From Schlegelella_A sp965246805 (lineage in GTDB: Bacteria > Pseudomonadota > Gammaproteobacteria > Burkholderiales > Burkholderiaceae_C), in NCBI GenBank assembly GCA_965246805.1, contig CBDFFO010000011.1, positions 89,703 to 153,702 on the forward strand: a stretch of 64,000 nucleotides of DNA. Direction: 5' to 3'. The notes under the pieces are model-generated. The model worked only from the letters and a program-made list of their open reading frames with translations. It was not told the origin of the DNA and searched no databases. A program made the position numbers and the translations under genes. Shown here in pieces: positions 23,017 through 31,167 of this stretch (positions within the stretch are counted from its first letter, which is position 1; each line of letters starts with the position of its first letter).

Positions 23017-23951
23017 GCGCTGGCGCATGAATGCGGGTTCGGGCTCGCGTTCGTCGTCGTGGTTGACGTCGTGATCGATTTCGAGTCTGCGACGCTGCTC
23101 TTGCTCATGCTCGTGTTCGGATCGGTGCTCGTGCCCGTGCCGCAGGCGACCCACGTCGGCGCCATCGCCTGCGGCAAGGTCACGGTCTTCAGGCGTTCGG
23201 CCTCGAGGCGAGCGAGCAACGCCGGCAACGCATCGAGCACCACCGCGCGCCCTTGCGACGTGCGCGCGGCGTGGCCGTCGTGCAGCAGCACGATGTCGCC
23301 GGCGCCGAGGTGGCGTGTCAGCGCGGCCAGCACGCGCGCCGCGTCGCCGCGCCGTGTGTCGAAGCCCCTGCGCGTCCAGCTCACGAGCATGAGGTCGAGC
23401 TGTTGCAGCACGCCGTCGAGCAACGGGTTGCGCAAGCCCGCCGGGGCGCGGAAGAAGCGCGGCAGGGTGCCCGTGAGGTCGGCGAGCACCTGCTGCGCGG
23501 CGCCGATCTCGCGCGCGAATCCCGCCCGGCCGAGCAGCGAAAAGGTGTGCACGTGGCGGTGGCTGTGGTTCTGCACGCTGTGGCCGCGGGCGACGATCTC
23601 GCGGCATAGGGCCGGATGCGCCAGCGCCCGCGTCGCGATGCAGAAGAACGTGGCACGTGCGCCGTGCGCGTCGAGGATGTCGAGCACCGCGGGCGTGACA
23701 TCGGGGTCGGGGCCGTCGTCGATCGTGATTGCGAACTCGCGCCGCGCCTCGGCGGCCGCCGGCAGTCGGCGCAGGTTGGGGCCGAGCCAGGTCGAACGCG
23801 GCCAGAGGCCGATCGCCGTGAGCGCCGCATGGTTGAACACGACGGCACCGAGCGACCACGGCCAAAGCGCCGGCTGCACCACGGTCGCCAGTGCGGCGCC
23901 GGCGTGCCAGGCGACACTCGCTGTCACGAAAGGGGGCGTCCGGGTGGGCAT
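23013..23951 (-). CDS. Polysaccharide deacetylase (NodB homology domain)
   Basis: A 312-residue carbohydrate esterase family 4 protein. The NodB domain spans about 73-255: metal and base residues in TIDDGPDPD (D78-D79), the HSHRH metal site (H129-H133) and the RAPAG substrate loop (168-172). A hydrophobic N-terminus (10-50) suggests membrane anchoring or export. The last 50 residues are Ser/Thr/Asn-rich low-complexity sequence with no NodB equivalent. Its stop overlaps the methyltransferase start, and it begins 16 bp after the exporter gene. De-N-acetylation of a sugar attached to the lipid or of a nearby polysaccharide would fit; the substrate is unknown. Confidence 0.85.
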   Translation of the reverse strand: MPTRTPPFVTASVAWHAGAALATVVQPALWPWSLGAVVFNHAALTAIGLWPRSTWLGPNLRRLPAAAEARREFAITIDDGPDPDVTPAVLDILDAHGARATFFCIATRALAHPALCREIVARGHSVQNHSHRHVHTFSLLGRAGFAREIGAAQQVLADLTGTLPRFFRAPAGLRNPLLDGVLQQLDLMLVSWTRRGFDTRRGDAARVLAALTRHLGAGDIVLLHDGHAARTSQGRAVVLDALPALLARLEAERLKTVTLPQAMAPTWVACGTGTSTDPNTSMSKSSVADSKSITTSTTTTNASPNPHSCASA

Positions 23952-23967
23952 GGACTCGGTCGGTGGG

Positions 23968-26484
23968 TCAACGGCTTTCGGCCATCTTCCCACGCGAGCC
24001 GCCGAGCCACGCCGCCGACAACAGCAGGCAGAAGAAGGCGCCGGGCGCGACGACGATACCGATCGCCTGCAGCACCGCGATGTTCGAGAACGCCAGCAAG
24101 CCGAACGACCACACGGCCGTGAGGTTGGCGAGCAGCAGCGAGGCGAGCGTGTCGACATCGTCAGCGCGCGACGGGTCGGCCGATGCGCGCGCCGGCCGGG
24201 CCTGCAGATGCTCGAAGAACAGCGCGTAGTTGGAGCCGATGGCCACCACCAGCAGCAGCCCGACCAGATGCAGGATGCCCAGCGCGACGCCGCCCGCCGT
24301 CAACGCACCGAGCACGATGACGACCGCCGCCGCGATCGGCCACGCCACCGCGAGCAGCCGTCGGACGCTGCGCAGAGAGGCGCCGAGCAACACGCACACC
24401 GCCGCCGCGCCGGCCAGCGCCTGCCATGCGGCGCGGTGCAGATAGCTCGCGTAGAGCGCGTCGAGTTCGCGTTGCACGGCGATCACCTGCGCACCGGGCA
24501 CCTCGTCGATGGCCCGTTGCACGGCCGCGGTGTCGATGGCGGCAGCGCCCGCGTGCAGCGTGAGCAACGCGCGCCAGGGTCGCGCGGGGTCGATCGTGTT
24601 CGATGGCGGGGCATCGCCGGCGATCAGCAAGGCGTCGACGACGGCTGCGAGCGGTGTGCCGTCGAGCGCTTTTCGATCGAGCATGGGCTTCGCGCGGGCC
24701 GTTTCGACATCGGCCACGAACGCCTGCAGGCGTTCGGCGCGCAGGGGCCCGCCTGCGGTGGCCTCCGCGAGGCGCGATCGCAGCGTCGCGGCGTCGGGCA
24801 GGGCTGCCCTGCGCTGCGCTTGCGTGCGCGGCGAGGGCAGCACGCGCGCCGGCGAGTCGTAGCCTTGCAGCTGACCGCGCGCGACCATCGGGTCGAGACG
24901 GGCGCCGGCCGCTTCGGCATGTTCGAGCGCTTCCGCTTCGCTAGTCGCCGCGATCGCGATCAGGGTGCCGGCATCGGCCGCGCCGAGGTCGGCGCGCAAG
25001 TCGGCATCGAGTGCGAGCGCGTCGGCCGAGATCGGGCTCAGGCCGGCGAGTTGGCCGCGCCAGGGCGACGGCAGTGCGAGCATCGCCACCACGGCCAGCA
25101 GGGTCAGGCCCAGAAAGCCGATGCGCCAGCGCAGCAGCGACCCGGCCACGCGAGCGGTGACGCGGCCGAGGCGGTGGCGCATCGCCGTGCCGGGCGCACC
25201 GTCGGGCGCGACGATGGGAAAGATGTGGCGCGTCGTGAACGCGGCGGCGGCGAGGCCCGCGACCGAGAACACGCCGAGTTGCGCGAGGCCCGGGAAGCCC
25301 GAGAACACGAGCGCGGCGAAACCGCACAGCGAGGTCCAGAGGCCGAGGCGCACGGTGGGCCATTGGGTGCGCAGCCAATGCTCGGCGCCGCCGCGCGGCG
25401 GGGTCGTGGCGCTTGCGTGCGGATCGTCGGGCGCCCCGTCGCGATGCCGCGCCTGGATCAGGTAGAAGATCGCGTAGTCGACCGCTTCGCCGATCAGCGT
25501 GGTGCCGAAGCCGAGCGTGAGGCCGTGCACATGGCCGAAGCCGAGACTCACCGCGGCGATGCCGGCGAGCACCCCGCAGACGACCGGCAATGCCGCGATC
25601 GCCAGCGCTCGAAGGCTGCCGAAGGCGAGCCACAGCCAGACGACGAGGCCGATGCTGCCCAGCGCTGCGAGGCGCTCGACCTCGGCGCGAATCTGCGCGC
25701 GCGCGGCCACGCCGAAGGTGCCCGCGCCGGACACCGCGAGGCGCAGCGGGGCGACGGCAGTCGATGCGGTCGCCGCAGGGTCGAGCGATGACGCCACGGC
25801 CCTGAACGCACCGCGAATCGACGCCAGCGCGCGTTCCTGGCCGTCCAGATCGGCGCCATCCGCGCGCGTGGTGGCGACGATCAGCGTGCGCGCCGCACGC
25901 CGCGACACCCACACGCCGTTTTCGACACGCGGTGCCTCAGCGGGCTGCATCGCTTCGGCCATTCGCACGGTCTCGCCGGTCGGGTCGCGCAGCAGGACGG
26001 GCTTGACCAGCGTGCCGGCCGGCGTGCCGAGCAGCGCCACCGTGTCGTCGATCGCGGCCCGCAGGCCGCCGGCGCTGAAGCGCTCGGCGTCGACGGCGGG
26101 GCTCAGCTGGTAGCGATGCTCGAAGAGCAGCGGCCCCACCGATGACCAGGCGGTTCGGTCGCCGTTGTCGACCGATGCGAAGAGACCGCCCGCGCGCAGG
26201 CGCCCGGCCAGCCCGAGCGAAGCGCGGCCGCGCGCGCCGGCGTCGCCGCCCTCGATGCCGATCAGCACCAGGCGCGACGCACTGCCGCGCGTGATCTGGT
26301 CGAGCAGCGCGGCCTGTTGCGCGCTCGGTGACGAAGGCAGGAACGCCGACAGGTCCGCCACGTAAGCCGTGCGCCCGCTGATGACGAGCGCCGCGACGAC
26401 GCCGGCCAGCCACACCCACACGACGGGTCGGCGCGACCACGGGACGCGCGGGCCGGTCCGCGGGCGGGCGTGCGGGTCGGTCAT
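23968..26484 (-). CDS. MMPL/RND-family lipid exporter (ApeM type)
   Basis: This 838-residue inner-membrane transporter has a first helix at about 22-40, a large periplasmic domain, then a bundle of about five helices (roughly 250-420), and repeats the arrangement in its second half. GEAVDYAIFYLIQ and the ending LLVVAIGSNYALFFEHLQ carry the acidic/aromatic helix-4 pattern of MMPL proteins. In aryl-polyene clusters this protein moves the acylated product across the inner membrane together with the LolA-like partner encoded immediately upstream. The start overlaps that gene's stop (ATGA). Confidence 0.88.
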   Translation of the reverse strand: MTDPHARPRTGPRVPWSRRPVVWVWLAGVVAALVISGRTAYVADLSAFLPSSPSAQQAALLDQITRGSASRLVLIGIEGGDAGARGRASLGLAGRLRAGGLFASVDNGDRTAWSSVGPLLFEHRYQLSPAVDAERFSAGGLRAAIDDTVALLGTPAGTLVKPVLLRDPTGETVRMAEAMQPAEAPRVENGVWVSRRAARTLIVATTRADGADLDGQERALASIRGAFRAVASSLDPAATASTAVAPLRLAVSGAGTFGVAARAQIRAEVERLAALGSIGLVVWLWLAFGSLRALAIAALPVVCGVLAGIAAVSLGFGHVHGLTLGFGTTLIGEAVDYAIFYLIQARHRDGAPDDPHASATTPPRGGAEHWLRTQWPTVRLGLWTSLCGFAALVFSGFPGLAQLGVFSVAGLAAAAFTTRHIFPIVAPDGAPGTAMRHRLGRVTARVAGSLLRWRIGFLGLTLLAVVAMLALPSPWRGQLAGLSPISADALALDADLRADLGAADAGTLIAIAATSEAEALEHAEAAGARLDPMVARGQLQGYDSPARVLPSPRTQAQRRAALPDAATLRSRLAEATAGGPLRAERLQAFVADVETARAKPMLDRKALDGTPLAAVVDALLIAGDAPPSNTIDPARPWRALLTLHAGAAAIDTAAVQRAIDEVPGAQVIAVQRELDALYASYLHRAAWQALAGAAAVCVLLGASLRSVRRLLAVAWPIAAAVVIVLGALTAGGVALGILHLVGLLLVVAIGSNYALFFEHLQARPARASADPSRADDVDTLASLLLANLTAVWSFGLLAFSNIAVLQAIGIVVAPGAFFCLLLSAAWLGGSRGKMAESR

Positions 26485-27110
26485 CGGCGCGCCGCGCCGC
26501 CCGGTACGGGCGAGACCTTCATCACCGATCGATCGCCATCGGCGAGCCGCACCTGCACTTCGCGCACCAGGCCCTCGACACCCGAGACGCGCACCGACGC
26601 CACCTGCCCGCGCAAGCGCAGGTCACGTGGCACCAAGTCGAGCACCCACCGGCTGGCCGTGCCGTTGACGCTCGATTCGAACAAGCGTTCGAGCGCGCTT
26701 CGGTTGCCCGTGAGCGTGCCCCGGATCGCTTCGACGATGACGGCCGCTTCGGGCACCGAGTCGAGCTCGACGGTGCGGCTGCGGCCGCCGCGCGCCATCG
26801 TGAGCCGGTTGCCTTGCACCGCGAGCCTTTCATTCGCGGGCTTCAGGGTCTCGCGCACGAACGTGTCGGGCGCTTCGAACGAGAGGCGGCCCGATGAGAC
26901 GAGCGTGCGGTCGAGCACCGCGACTTCGCGCTCCTCGGTGAAGGTCGCTTCACCCGAACGCGTGCGCGACAGCATCTGCATCAGCATGCCGAGGTCGAAG
27001 GTCTCGTCGGCGCGCGCGGCCGACGACAGCGTGAGCGCGACGAGCGTGCCGATGCACCAGGCGAAACCGAATCGGCAAGCCGCCGACCTGAGACCGAACC
27101 ACCTGTTCAT
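26481..27110 (-). CDS. LolA-like outer-membrane carrier protein of the polyene locus
   Basis: About 209 residues from the ATG at 27110, with a signal peptide (hydrophobic FAWCIGTLVALTLSSAARA) and a mature beta-rich domain: LMQMLSRTRSGEATFTEERE and SGRLSFEAPDTFVRETLKP. This is the divergent LolA subfamily associated with aryl-polyene clusters (ApeL type), thought to ferry the lipid across the periplasm. It differs from the housekeeping LolA at 9105. Both ends overlap neighbours by ATGA, with the acyltransferase upstream and the exporter downstream. Confidence 0.85.
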   Translation of the reverse strand: MNRWFGLRSAACRFGFAWCIGTLVALTLSSAARADETFDLGMLMQMLSRTRSGEATFTEEREVAVLDRTLVSSGRLSFEAPDTFVRETLKPANERLAVQGNRLTMARGGRSRTVELDSVPEAAVIVEAIRGTLTGNRSALERLFESSVNGTASRWVLDLVPRDLRLRGQVASVRVSGVEGLVREVQVRLADGDRSVMKVSPVPGGAARR

Positions 27111-28078
27111 GGGCTGGTGCGCGTCGTCGTCGACGGGTCGATCGAAGCGTCGGGTGTCACGGCGTCGTCGCTCCAGAAGTCGAAGAAGTTGAACCAGTTG
27201 TACGGCGCGTCTCGGCACAGCTGCTCGAGCGTGGCGACGTAGCGCGCGAGCCCCTCCCGCACGGCGGCGTCGCGGTCAAGACCGGGCGCGCCGAAGTCGG
27301 CGATCTCGACGAAGCGCAGCTCGTATTGCCGACCGCCACGATAGAGCCCCGCCATGAAGACCACCTTGCGTCGCAGCATTGCGGCGAGTCGGAACGGTCC
27401 GTCGGCGAAGACCGCGGGCTGGCCGAGAAAGGGCTGCCTGATCGCGCGCGAACGGCCCGCGGCCGGGCCGGGCAAGGTGCGGTCGGCGAGCAAGCCGGCC
27501 ACGCCGCCGTCGTCGAGCCATTCACGCAGCGCGAGCATCGCATCGATGCGGCCGAGCGGAATGGTGTGCAGGTGCGCTTTCGGCGCCAGCGCGGCCAGCG
27601 TGTCGTTGATGAGGCGTGCGTTGTCTTCGTACATGACCATCGCCACGTTCAGGCGGTGTTCTTCGCCGATGGCGCGCAAGGCTTCGAAGCTGCCGACGTG
27701 CGCTCCGAACAGCAGCGCGCCCTCGCCACGCCGGAACGGCTCGAGGATGCACTCGATGCCGGTCGCGTGGATCGCGAACTGGTCGAAGCGCTCCTGCAGG
27801 AAATAGACGCGGTCGAGCACCGTCGATGCGAAGGCGTGGAAGTGGCGATAGATGTCGCGCCAGCTCGGCTCTCGGCCGAGCGCGCGCTTCAGGTACCGCG
27901 TCGAATGGCGGCGCGAGCGGCTGTCACCAAGCACGAAATAGAGCGTGATGGGTGGCAGCAGCCAGCGCGTCAACGAGCGGCCGAAAGTCATCGCCACGGT
28001 GCGCATCAGCCGCAACGCCGCGAGGCTGCTGCGCTCTTCGCGTGTGGCCCAGTCGTCCGAGGGTCGGGGCGCGGTCAT
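27107..28078 (-). CDS. LpxL/HtrB-like acyltransferase
   Basis: This 323-residue membrane-associated lysophospholipid-type acyltransferase has an N-terminal helix (WLLPPITLYFVLG), the GAHVGSFEAL motif supplying the catalytic His and Glu (H-x4-E), and a C-terminal APYNWFNFFDFW typical of the aryl-polyene acyltransferase branch. In known loci it is often fused to a glycosyltransferase (ApeJ); here the two activities are separate genes on opposite strands. It is expected to load the polyene acyl chain onto a lipid or sugar acceptor. Both gene ends overlap neighbours by ATGA. Confidence 0.85.
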   Translation of the reverse strand: MTAPRPSDDWATREERSSLAALRLMRTVAMTFGRSLTRWLLPPITLYFVLGDSRSRRHSTRYLKRALGREPSWRDIYRHFHAFASTVLDRVYFLQERFDQFAIHATGIECILEPFRRGEGALLFGAHVGSFEALRAIGEEHRLNVAMVMYEDNARLINDTLAALAPKAHLHTIPLGRIDAMLALREWLDDGGVAGLLADRTLPGPAAGRSRAIRQPFLGQPAVFADGPFRLAAMLRRKVVFMAGLYRGGRQYELRFVEIADFGAPGLDRDAAVREGLARYVATLEQLCRDAPYNWFNFFDFWSDDAVTPDASIDPSTTTRTSP

Positions 28079-28461
28079 GCAGACGGCGATGACGCCCGCG
28101 CCGATGCGCCCGCAAGCGCCACCAAGTCGAACTGGCCCGTCGCCGCTTCGTACGCACCGTCGGCGCTGCGCACCGAGAACCGCAATGCGCGCGCAGTCTT
28201 GTCGAAGTGGACGAGCAGTCGCGCGCCCGGCTCCACCGGGTGCAGGAACTTCACGACCGAGAGCTGCGGGATCGCGCCGACCTGTGCCGCGAGGCGCGCA
28301 TCGGCCATCACCCGTTCGACCACCTCGGCGAGCAAGGCCACACCCGGCAGCACCGGGCGGCCGGGGAAGTGGCCGTCGAACGCCGGGTGGTCGGCGGCGA
28401 TGTCGATGCGGTGCGCGACCGTGTGCGACGGGTCGCCGGCATCGCCTGTCACCCCCTTCAC
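28075..28461 (-). CDS. FabA/FabZ-like 3-hydroxyacyl-ACP dehydratase (ApeI type)
   Basis: About 128 residues from a GTG at 28461 that overlaps the AMP-ligase stop. The core HPAFDGHFPGRPVLPGVALL places the catalytic His at position 31. FLHPVEPGARLLVHF is the second hotdog strand pair. It dehydrates 3-hydroxyacyl-ACP in polyene synthesis and matches ApeI by position after the ligase. It ends with an Ala/Ser-rich tail. It is distinct from the second hotdog protein at 21743. Confidence 0.87.
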   Translation of the reverse strand: MKGVTGDAGDPSHTVAHRIDIAADHPAFDGHFPGRPVLPGVALLAEVVERVMADARLAAQVGAIPQLSVVKFLHPVEPGARLLVHFDKTARALRFSVRSADGAYEAATGQFDLVALAGASARASSPSA

Positions 28462-29846
28462 GGCCGCACGTCTTTCGCGGCGCACAGGCCCGAGGCCCAG
28501 GCCTCGAACCGGGTCGACGTGAGCTTGCCGGTCGCGTCGCGCGGCAACGCGTCGACGAAGACCACGCGGCGCGGCAGGAACGCCGCATCGACCTTGTCGC
28601 GCAGCGCGGCGATCAGCTGCTCGCGCGTCGAGGTCGGTGCGACCACGAAGGCCACCAGGCGCACCAGCTCGGCGTCATCGTGCGGCGGCATCCAGAACGC
28701 GCCGTCGGCGACGCCCTCGATGCGGTTCAACTGGAAGCTCAGATGGCTGAGCGAGCTGCGCTTGCCCGCGATGTTGACCAGGTCGTTCGAGCGACCGATG
28801 AGCCGGAAGGTCACGCGGTCGGCGTTCACCGCGATCACGTCGGCAAGCGGCGTCGGCGCGCCGACGTGGCCGCCGTGGACGGCCACGTGCTCGCGGTCGC
28901 CTTCGAGCGCGAGTCCGTCGTAGAGCAGCCAGTCGGCGCCTTCAGTGGTGCGCCGTGTCGCGATCTGGCCGGCTTCGGTGCAGCCGTAGATCTCGACGAG
29001 CGGCGCGTGCAGCGCAGTCTCGGCTCGCGCGGCGAGTTGCGGCGCGAGCGCCGCCGTCGCGCTCAGCACCAGGTCGACCGGTGGCAGCTCGATGGCCGCG
29101 TCGAGCAGGGTCTTCAGGTGGAACGGCGTCGTGACCAGCATGCGCGGGCGCGGTGCTCGCGCCAGCGCGGCCGCGATGTCGGCCGGAAAGAAGGGCCGTT
29201 CGCTCTCGAACGCGGCGCCACCGACGAGCGCGAGCAGCACCGTCGATTCGAAACCGTACATGTGCTGCGCCGGCACGGTCGCGACGAGCGTCACGTCGCG
29301 CAGGCTGGCGCGGCCCATCGCGTCAGCGAGGCGCGCGCTTTCGGCGTGCGCGTTGCGCACCAGCGCGCCCCAGCGCTTCGCGTGCGGCGCCGGCATGCCG
29401 GTCGAGCCCGACGTGAGCACGTGGGCCACGATGAAGTCGTCGTCGATGTCGGTGGGGAGCAGGTGCGGCGAGGCCTGCGACGCGTCGGGCACGCGCTCGT
29501 CGTCGTTGGCGATGCCTCGCATGCCGGCGGGCAAGGCGTGCGTCGACGAAACCGGGCGATCGACCACGGCGTAAGCCGACGGGAACAGCGCCTGCAGGCG
29601 CGCCAGGGTGTCGGGCGTTTGGTTGGGTGGCAGGAGGCTCGTGTGGCCACGCATCAGCGCGGCGACCAGGCCGACCGCGAATCGGTACCGATCGACGCTC
29701 AGGTTCAGCATGAAGCCGGCCCCCGGAAGGCGCGCCGCGAGCGCGGACGCATCGGCCAGCAGTTCGCGGCGCGATGCCATCCGGCCGCCGCGCCACGCGA
29801 ACGCTCGATCGAGGGTCTCGGCGGCGCTCAGCAACGAACCGCTCAT
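28458..29846 (-). CDS. Acyl/aryl-AMP ligase (ApeH type)
   Basis: This 462-residue adenylate-forming enzyme would activate an aryl or fatty acid for loading on the acyl carrier protein. The P-loop is TSGSTG (145-150), the adenine region EIYGCTEAGQIATR, motif A8 GRSNDLVNIAGKR, and the C-terminal catalytic Lys lies in LPRDATGKLTS. It is shorter than typical ligases because the N-terminal subdomain is reduced, as in other aryl-polyene ligases. Its start overlaps the membrane-protein stop (ATGA). The aryl substrate, 4-hydroxybenzoate or a cinnamate in relatives, cannot be told here. Confidence 0.87.
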   Translation of the reverse strand: MSGSLLSAAETLDRAFAWRGGRMASRRELLADASALAARLPGAGFMLNLSVDRYRFAVGLVAALMRGHTSLLPPNQTPDTLARLQALFPSAYAVVDRPVSSTHALPAGMRGIANDDERVPDASQASPHLLPTDIDDDFIVAHVLTSGSTGMPAPHAKRWGALVRNAHAESARLADAMGRASLRDVTLVATVPAQHMYGFESTVLLALVGGAAFESERPFFPADIAAALARAPRPRMLVTTPFHLKTLLDAAIELPPVDLVLSATAALAPQLAARAETALHAPLVEIYGCTEAGQIATRRTTEGADWLLYDGLALEGDREHVAVHGGHVGAPTPLADVIAVNADRVTFRLIGRSNDLVNIAGKRSSLSHLSFQLNRIEGVADGAFWMPPHDDAELVRLVAFVVAPTSTREQLIAALRDKVDAAFLPRRVVFVDALPRDATGKLTSTRFEAWASGLCAAKDVRP

Positions 29847-30586
29847 GGCGAGTTCCCGCCGCGCGCGCTTTGCCCACGCTTCTGTTCGGCAGCGTGCGCG
29901 CGATACGCCGCGACGGCGTCGCGCCACGAGGTGCGTTCGAATTCCGGGTGCCATCGATAGCGCAACCGGTATTCGCCGATGAACATCGCGGCGACGGCCA
30001 GCGGCGTCACCAGGTTCGCGAACACCGCCCACGCGTCGAACGGCGCGAAGCCGTAGAGCAGCAACGAGAGCACCGCCATCGCCGCGAAGTAGACGACCCA
30101 CGCCTGGGTCACGTGGCGCGTGTAGACCGCCATGGCCGGCGTCAGCGTGCGATGCACGCGGGCCGCCAACGCGGAGATGAGCGGCGTGGCGCCGCGCCGC
30201 AAGGTCGCTGCGAACACCAGGGCGAGGGCGATGTGGATCGCGACATGCTGCGTCAGATAGAGCAGCGAGGTCGAGGTGCCGAGGCTCATCCGTGCGAGCG
30301 ACCGAGCGGTGCGCGATGTGGCATCGAGGCCCGGCGCAGCGGTCGGCGCGACACCGTTGTCGCGCAGCGCCCAGCCGAGCAGACCGGCGACGCCGATCGC
30401 GCACGCGAGCACCAGCGTTTTCGAACGCACGCGCCAGCCGTACGCCGCGACCCCCAGCAGACTCGGCGCGAGGATCACGAGTGCCGCCCAGGCCGACGTG
30501 GTCGCGCGCGTCATCAACCAGTGCGAGGCGGCGACGTAGGCCACGGCCAGCGCCACTGCCCACGCGGGGCCACGCAACGCGCTCAC
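29843..30586 (-). CDS. COG4648-like inner-membrane protein of aryl-polyene loci (ApeG type)
   Basis: About 247 residues with several hydrophobic segments, among them VALAVAYVAASHWL, ALVILAPSLLGVAAYGW, LVLACAIGVAGLLGWAL, ALALVFAATLR and VYFAAMAVLSLLLYG. The LLYLTQHVAIHIALALVF and PFDAWAVFANLVTPLAVAAMF stretches are typical of the membrane protein found between the acyl carrier protein and the AMP-ligase in aryl-polyene clusters. The function is unknown. A GTG at 30586 is the likely start, 22 bp after the acyl carrier protein gene. Confidence 0.75.
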   Translation of the reverse strand: MSALRGPAWAVALAVAYVAASHWLMTRATTSAWAALVILAPSLLGVAAYGWRVRSKTLVLACAIGVAGLLGWALRDNGVAPTAAPGLDATSRTARSLARMSLGTSTSLLYLTQHVAIHIALALVFAATLRRGATPLISALAARVHRTLTPAMAVYTRHVTQAWVVYFAAMAVLSLLLYGFAPFDAWAVFANLVTPLAVAAMFIGEYRLRYRWHPEFERTSWRDAVAAYRAHAAEQKRGQSARGGNSP

Positions 30587-30607
30587 GAGGTGCTGGCCCG
30601 CGCCGCG

Positions 30608-30877
30608 TCAAGCCTGGCGATGCGCCGCGATGTGCTCGGCCAGGCTGGCGAGCGACTTGAAGATGCGCACGTTGTCTTCGTCGTCGGAGCGCATCTGGAA
30701 GCCGTAGCGTTGCGACACGACCAGCGCCACTTCGAGAATGTCGATCGAGTCGAGGCCGAGGCCTTCGCCGTAGAGCGGAGCCGAAGGGTCGATCTCGGTC
30801 GGCGCGACGTCGAGGTTGAGCGATTCGACCAGCAAGGCGGCGATTTCGCGTTGCAGGTCGGTTTGTTCGAAGGCCAT
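30608..30877 (-). CDS. Acyl carrier protein
   Basis: This 89-residue carrier protein has Ser44 in GLDSIDILEVAL as the 4'-phosphopantetheine attachment site. It starts MAFEQTDLQREIAALLVESL. It is the first gene of the minus-strand lipid operon and would hold the growing chain for the ligase, ketoreductase and dehydratases downstream. Reference aryl-polyene loci often have two carrier proteins; only one is seen here. A long open frame continues upstream to 31021 but is translated leader sequence. Confidence 0.92.
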   Translation of the reverse strand: MAFEQTDLQREIAALLVESLNLDVAPTEIDPSAPLYGEGLGLDSIDILEVALVVSQRYGFQMRSDDEDNVRIFKSLASLAEHIAAHRQA

Positions 30878-31167
30878 GCGGTGACGGATGCGAGCCGGTG
30901 AAGGGAAAGACCGCGGCGGACATGCCCCTCGCCGTGTCAGTTCGGCAGCCATGCGGACGGCCAAAGAGCGGCTCATTTTAACCGTCGGTCGTGCGGGCCC
31001 GGGCGCGGGACGGGCGGTCATCGGCGCGCGACGCGATCATGGGGCCGCTTAGCACGGTCACCAAGGCCGGAACAATCGCGTTCGTCTGCATGCGCGCGAG
31101 AACTCGTTCCCACTGTGTATCAAGCCTGCAAAAATCACCGGCACCCGACGGCGTCAAGCCGCAACGC
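30878..31167. promoter_or_regulatory. Leader and promoter region of the lipid operon
   Basis: This 290-bp gap separates the acyl carrier protein gene from the 3' end of the [2Fe-2S] reductase gene, both on the minus strand. It is less GC-rich around 30961-30985, where ATTTTAACCG gives a TAAAAT hexamer on the minus strand, a candidate -10 box. No matching -35 was found. No convincing reading frame is present. It should contain the promoter for the operon at 20959-30877. Confidence 0.35.

Noticed and set aside
22204..23865. 553-codon extension of the methyltransferase with a His/Glu-rich linker
   Set aside because: The upstream part is the other frame of the deacetylase gene, whose own frame carries intact NodB motifs; the ATGA overlap at 23013-23016 gives the natural methyltransferase start.
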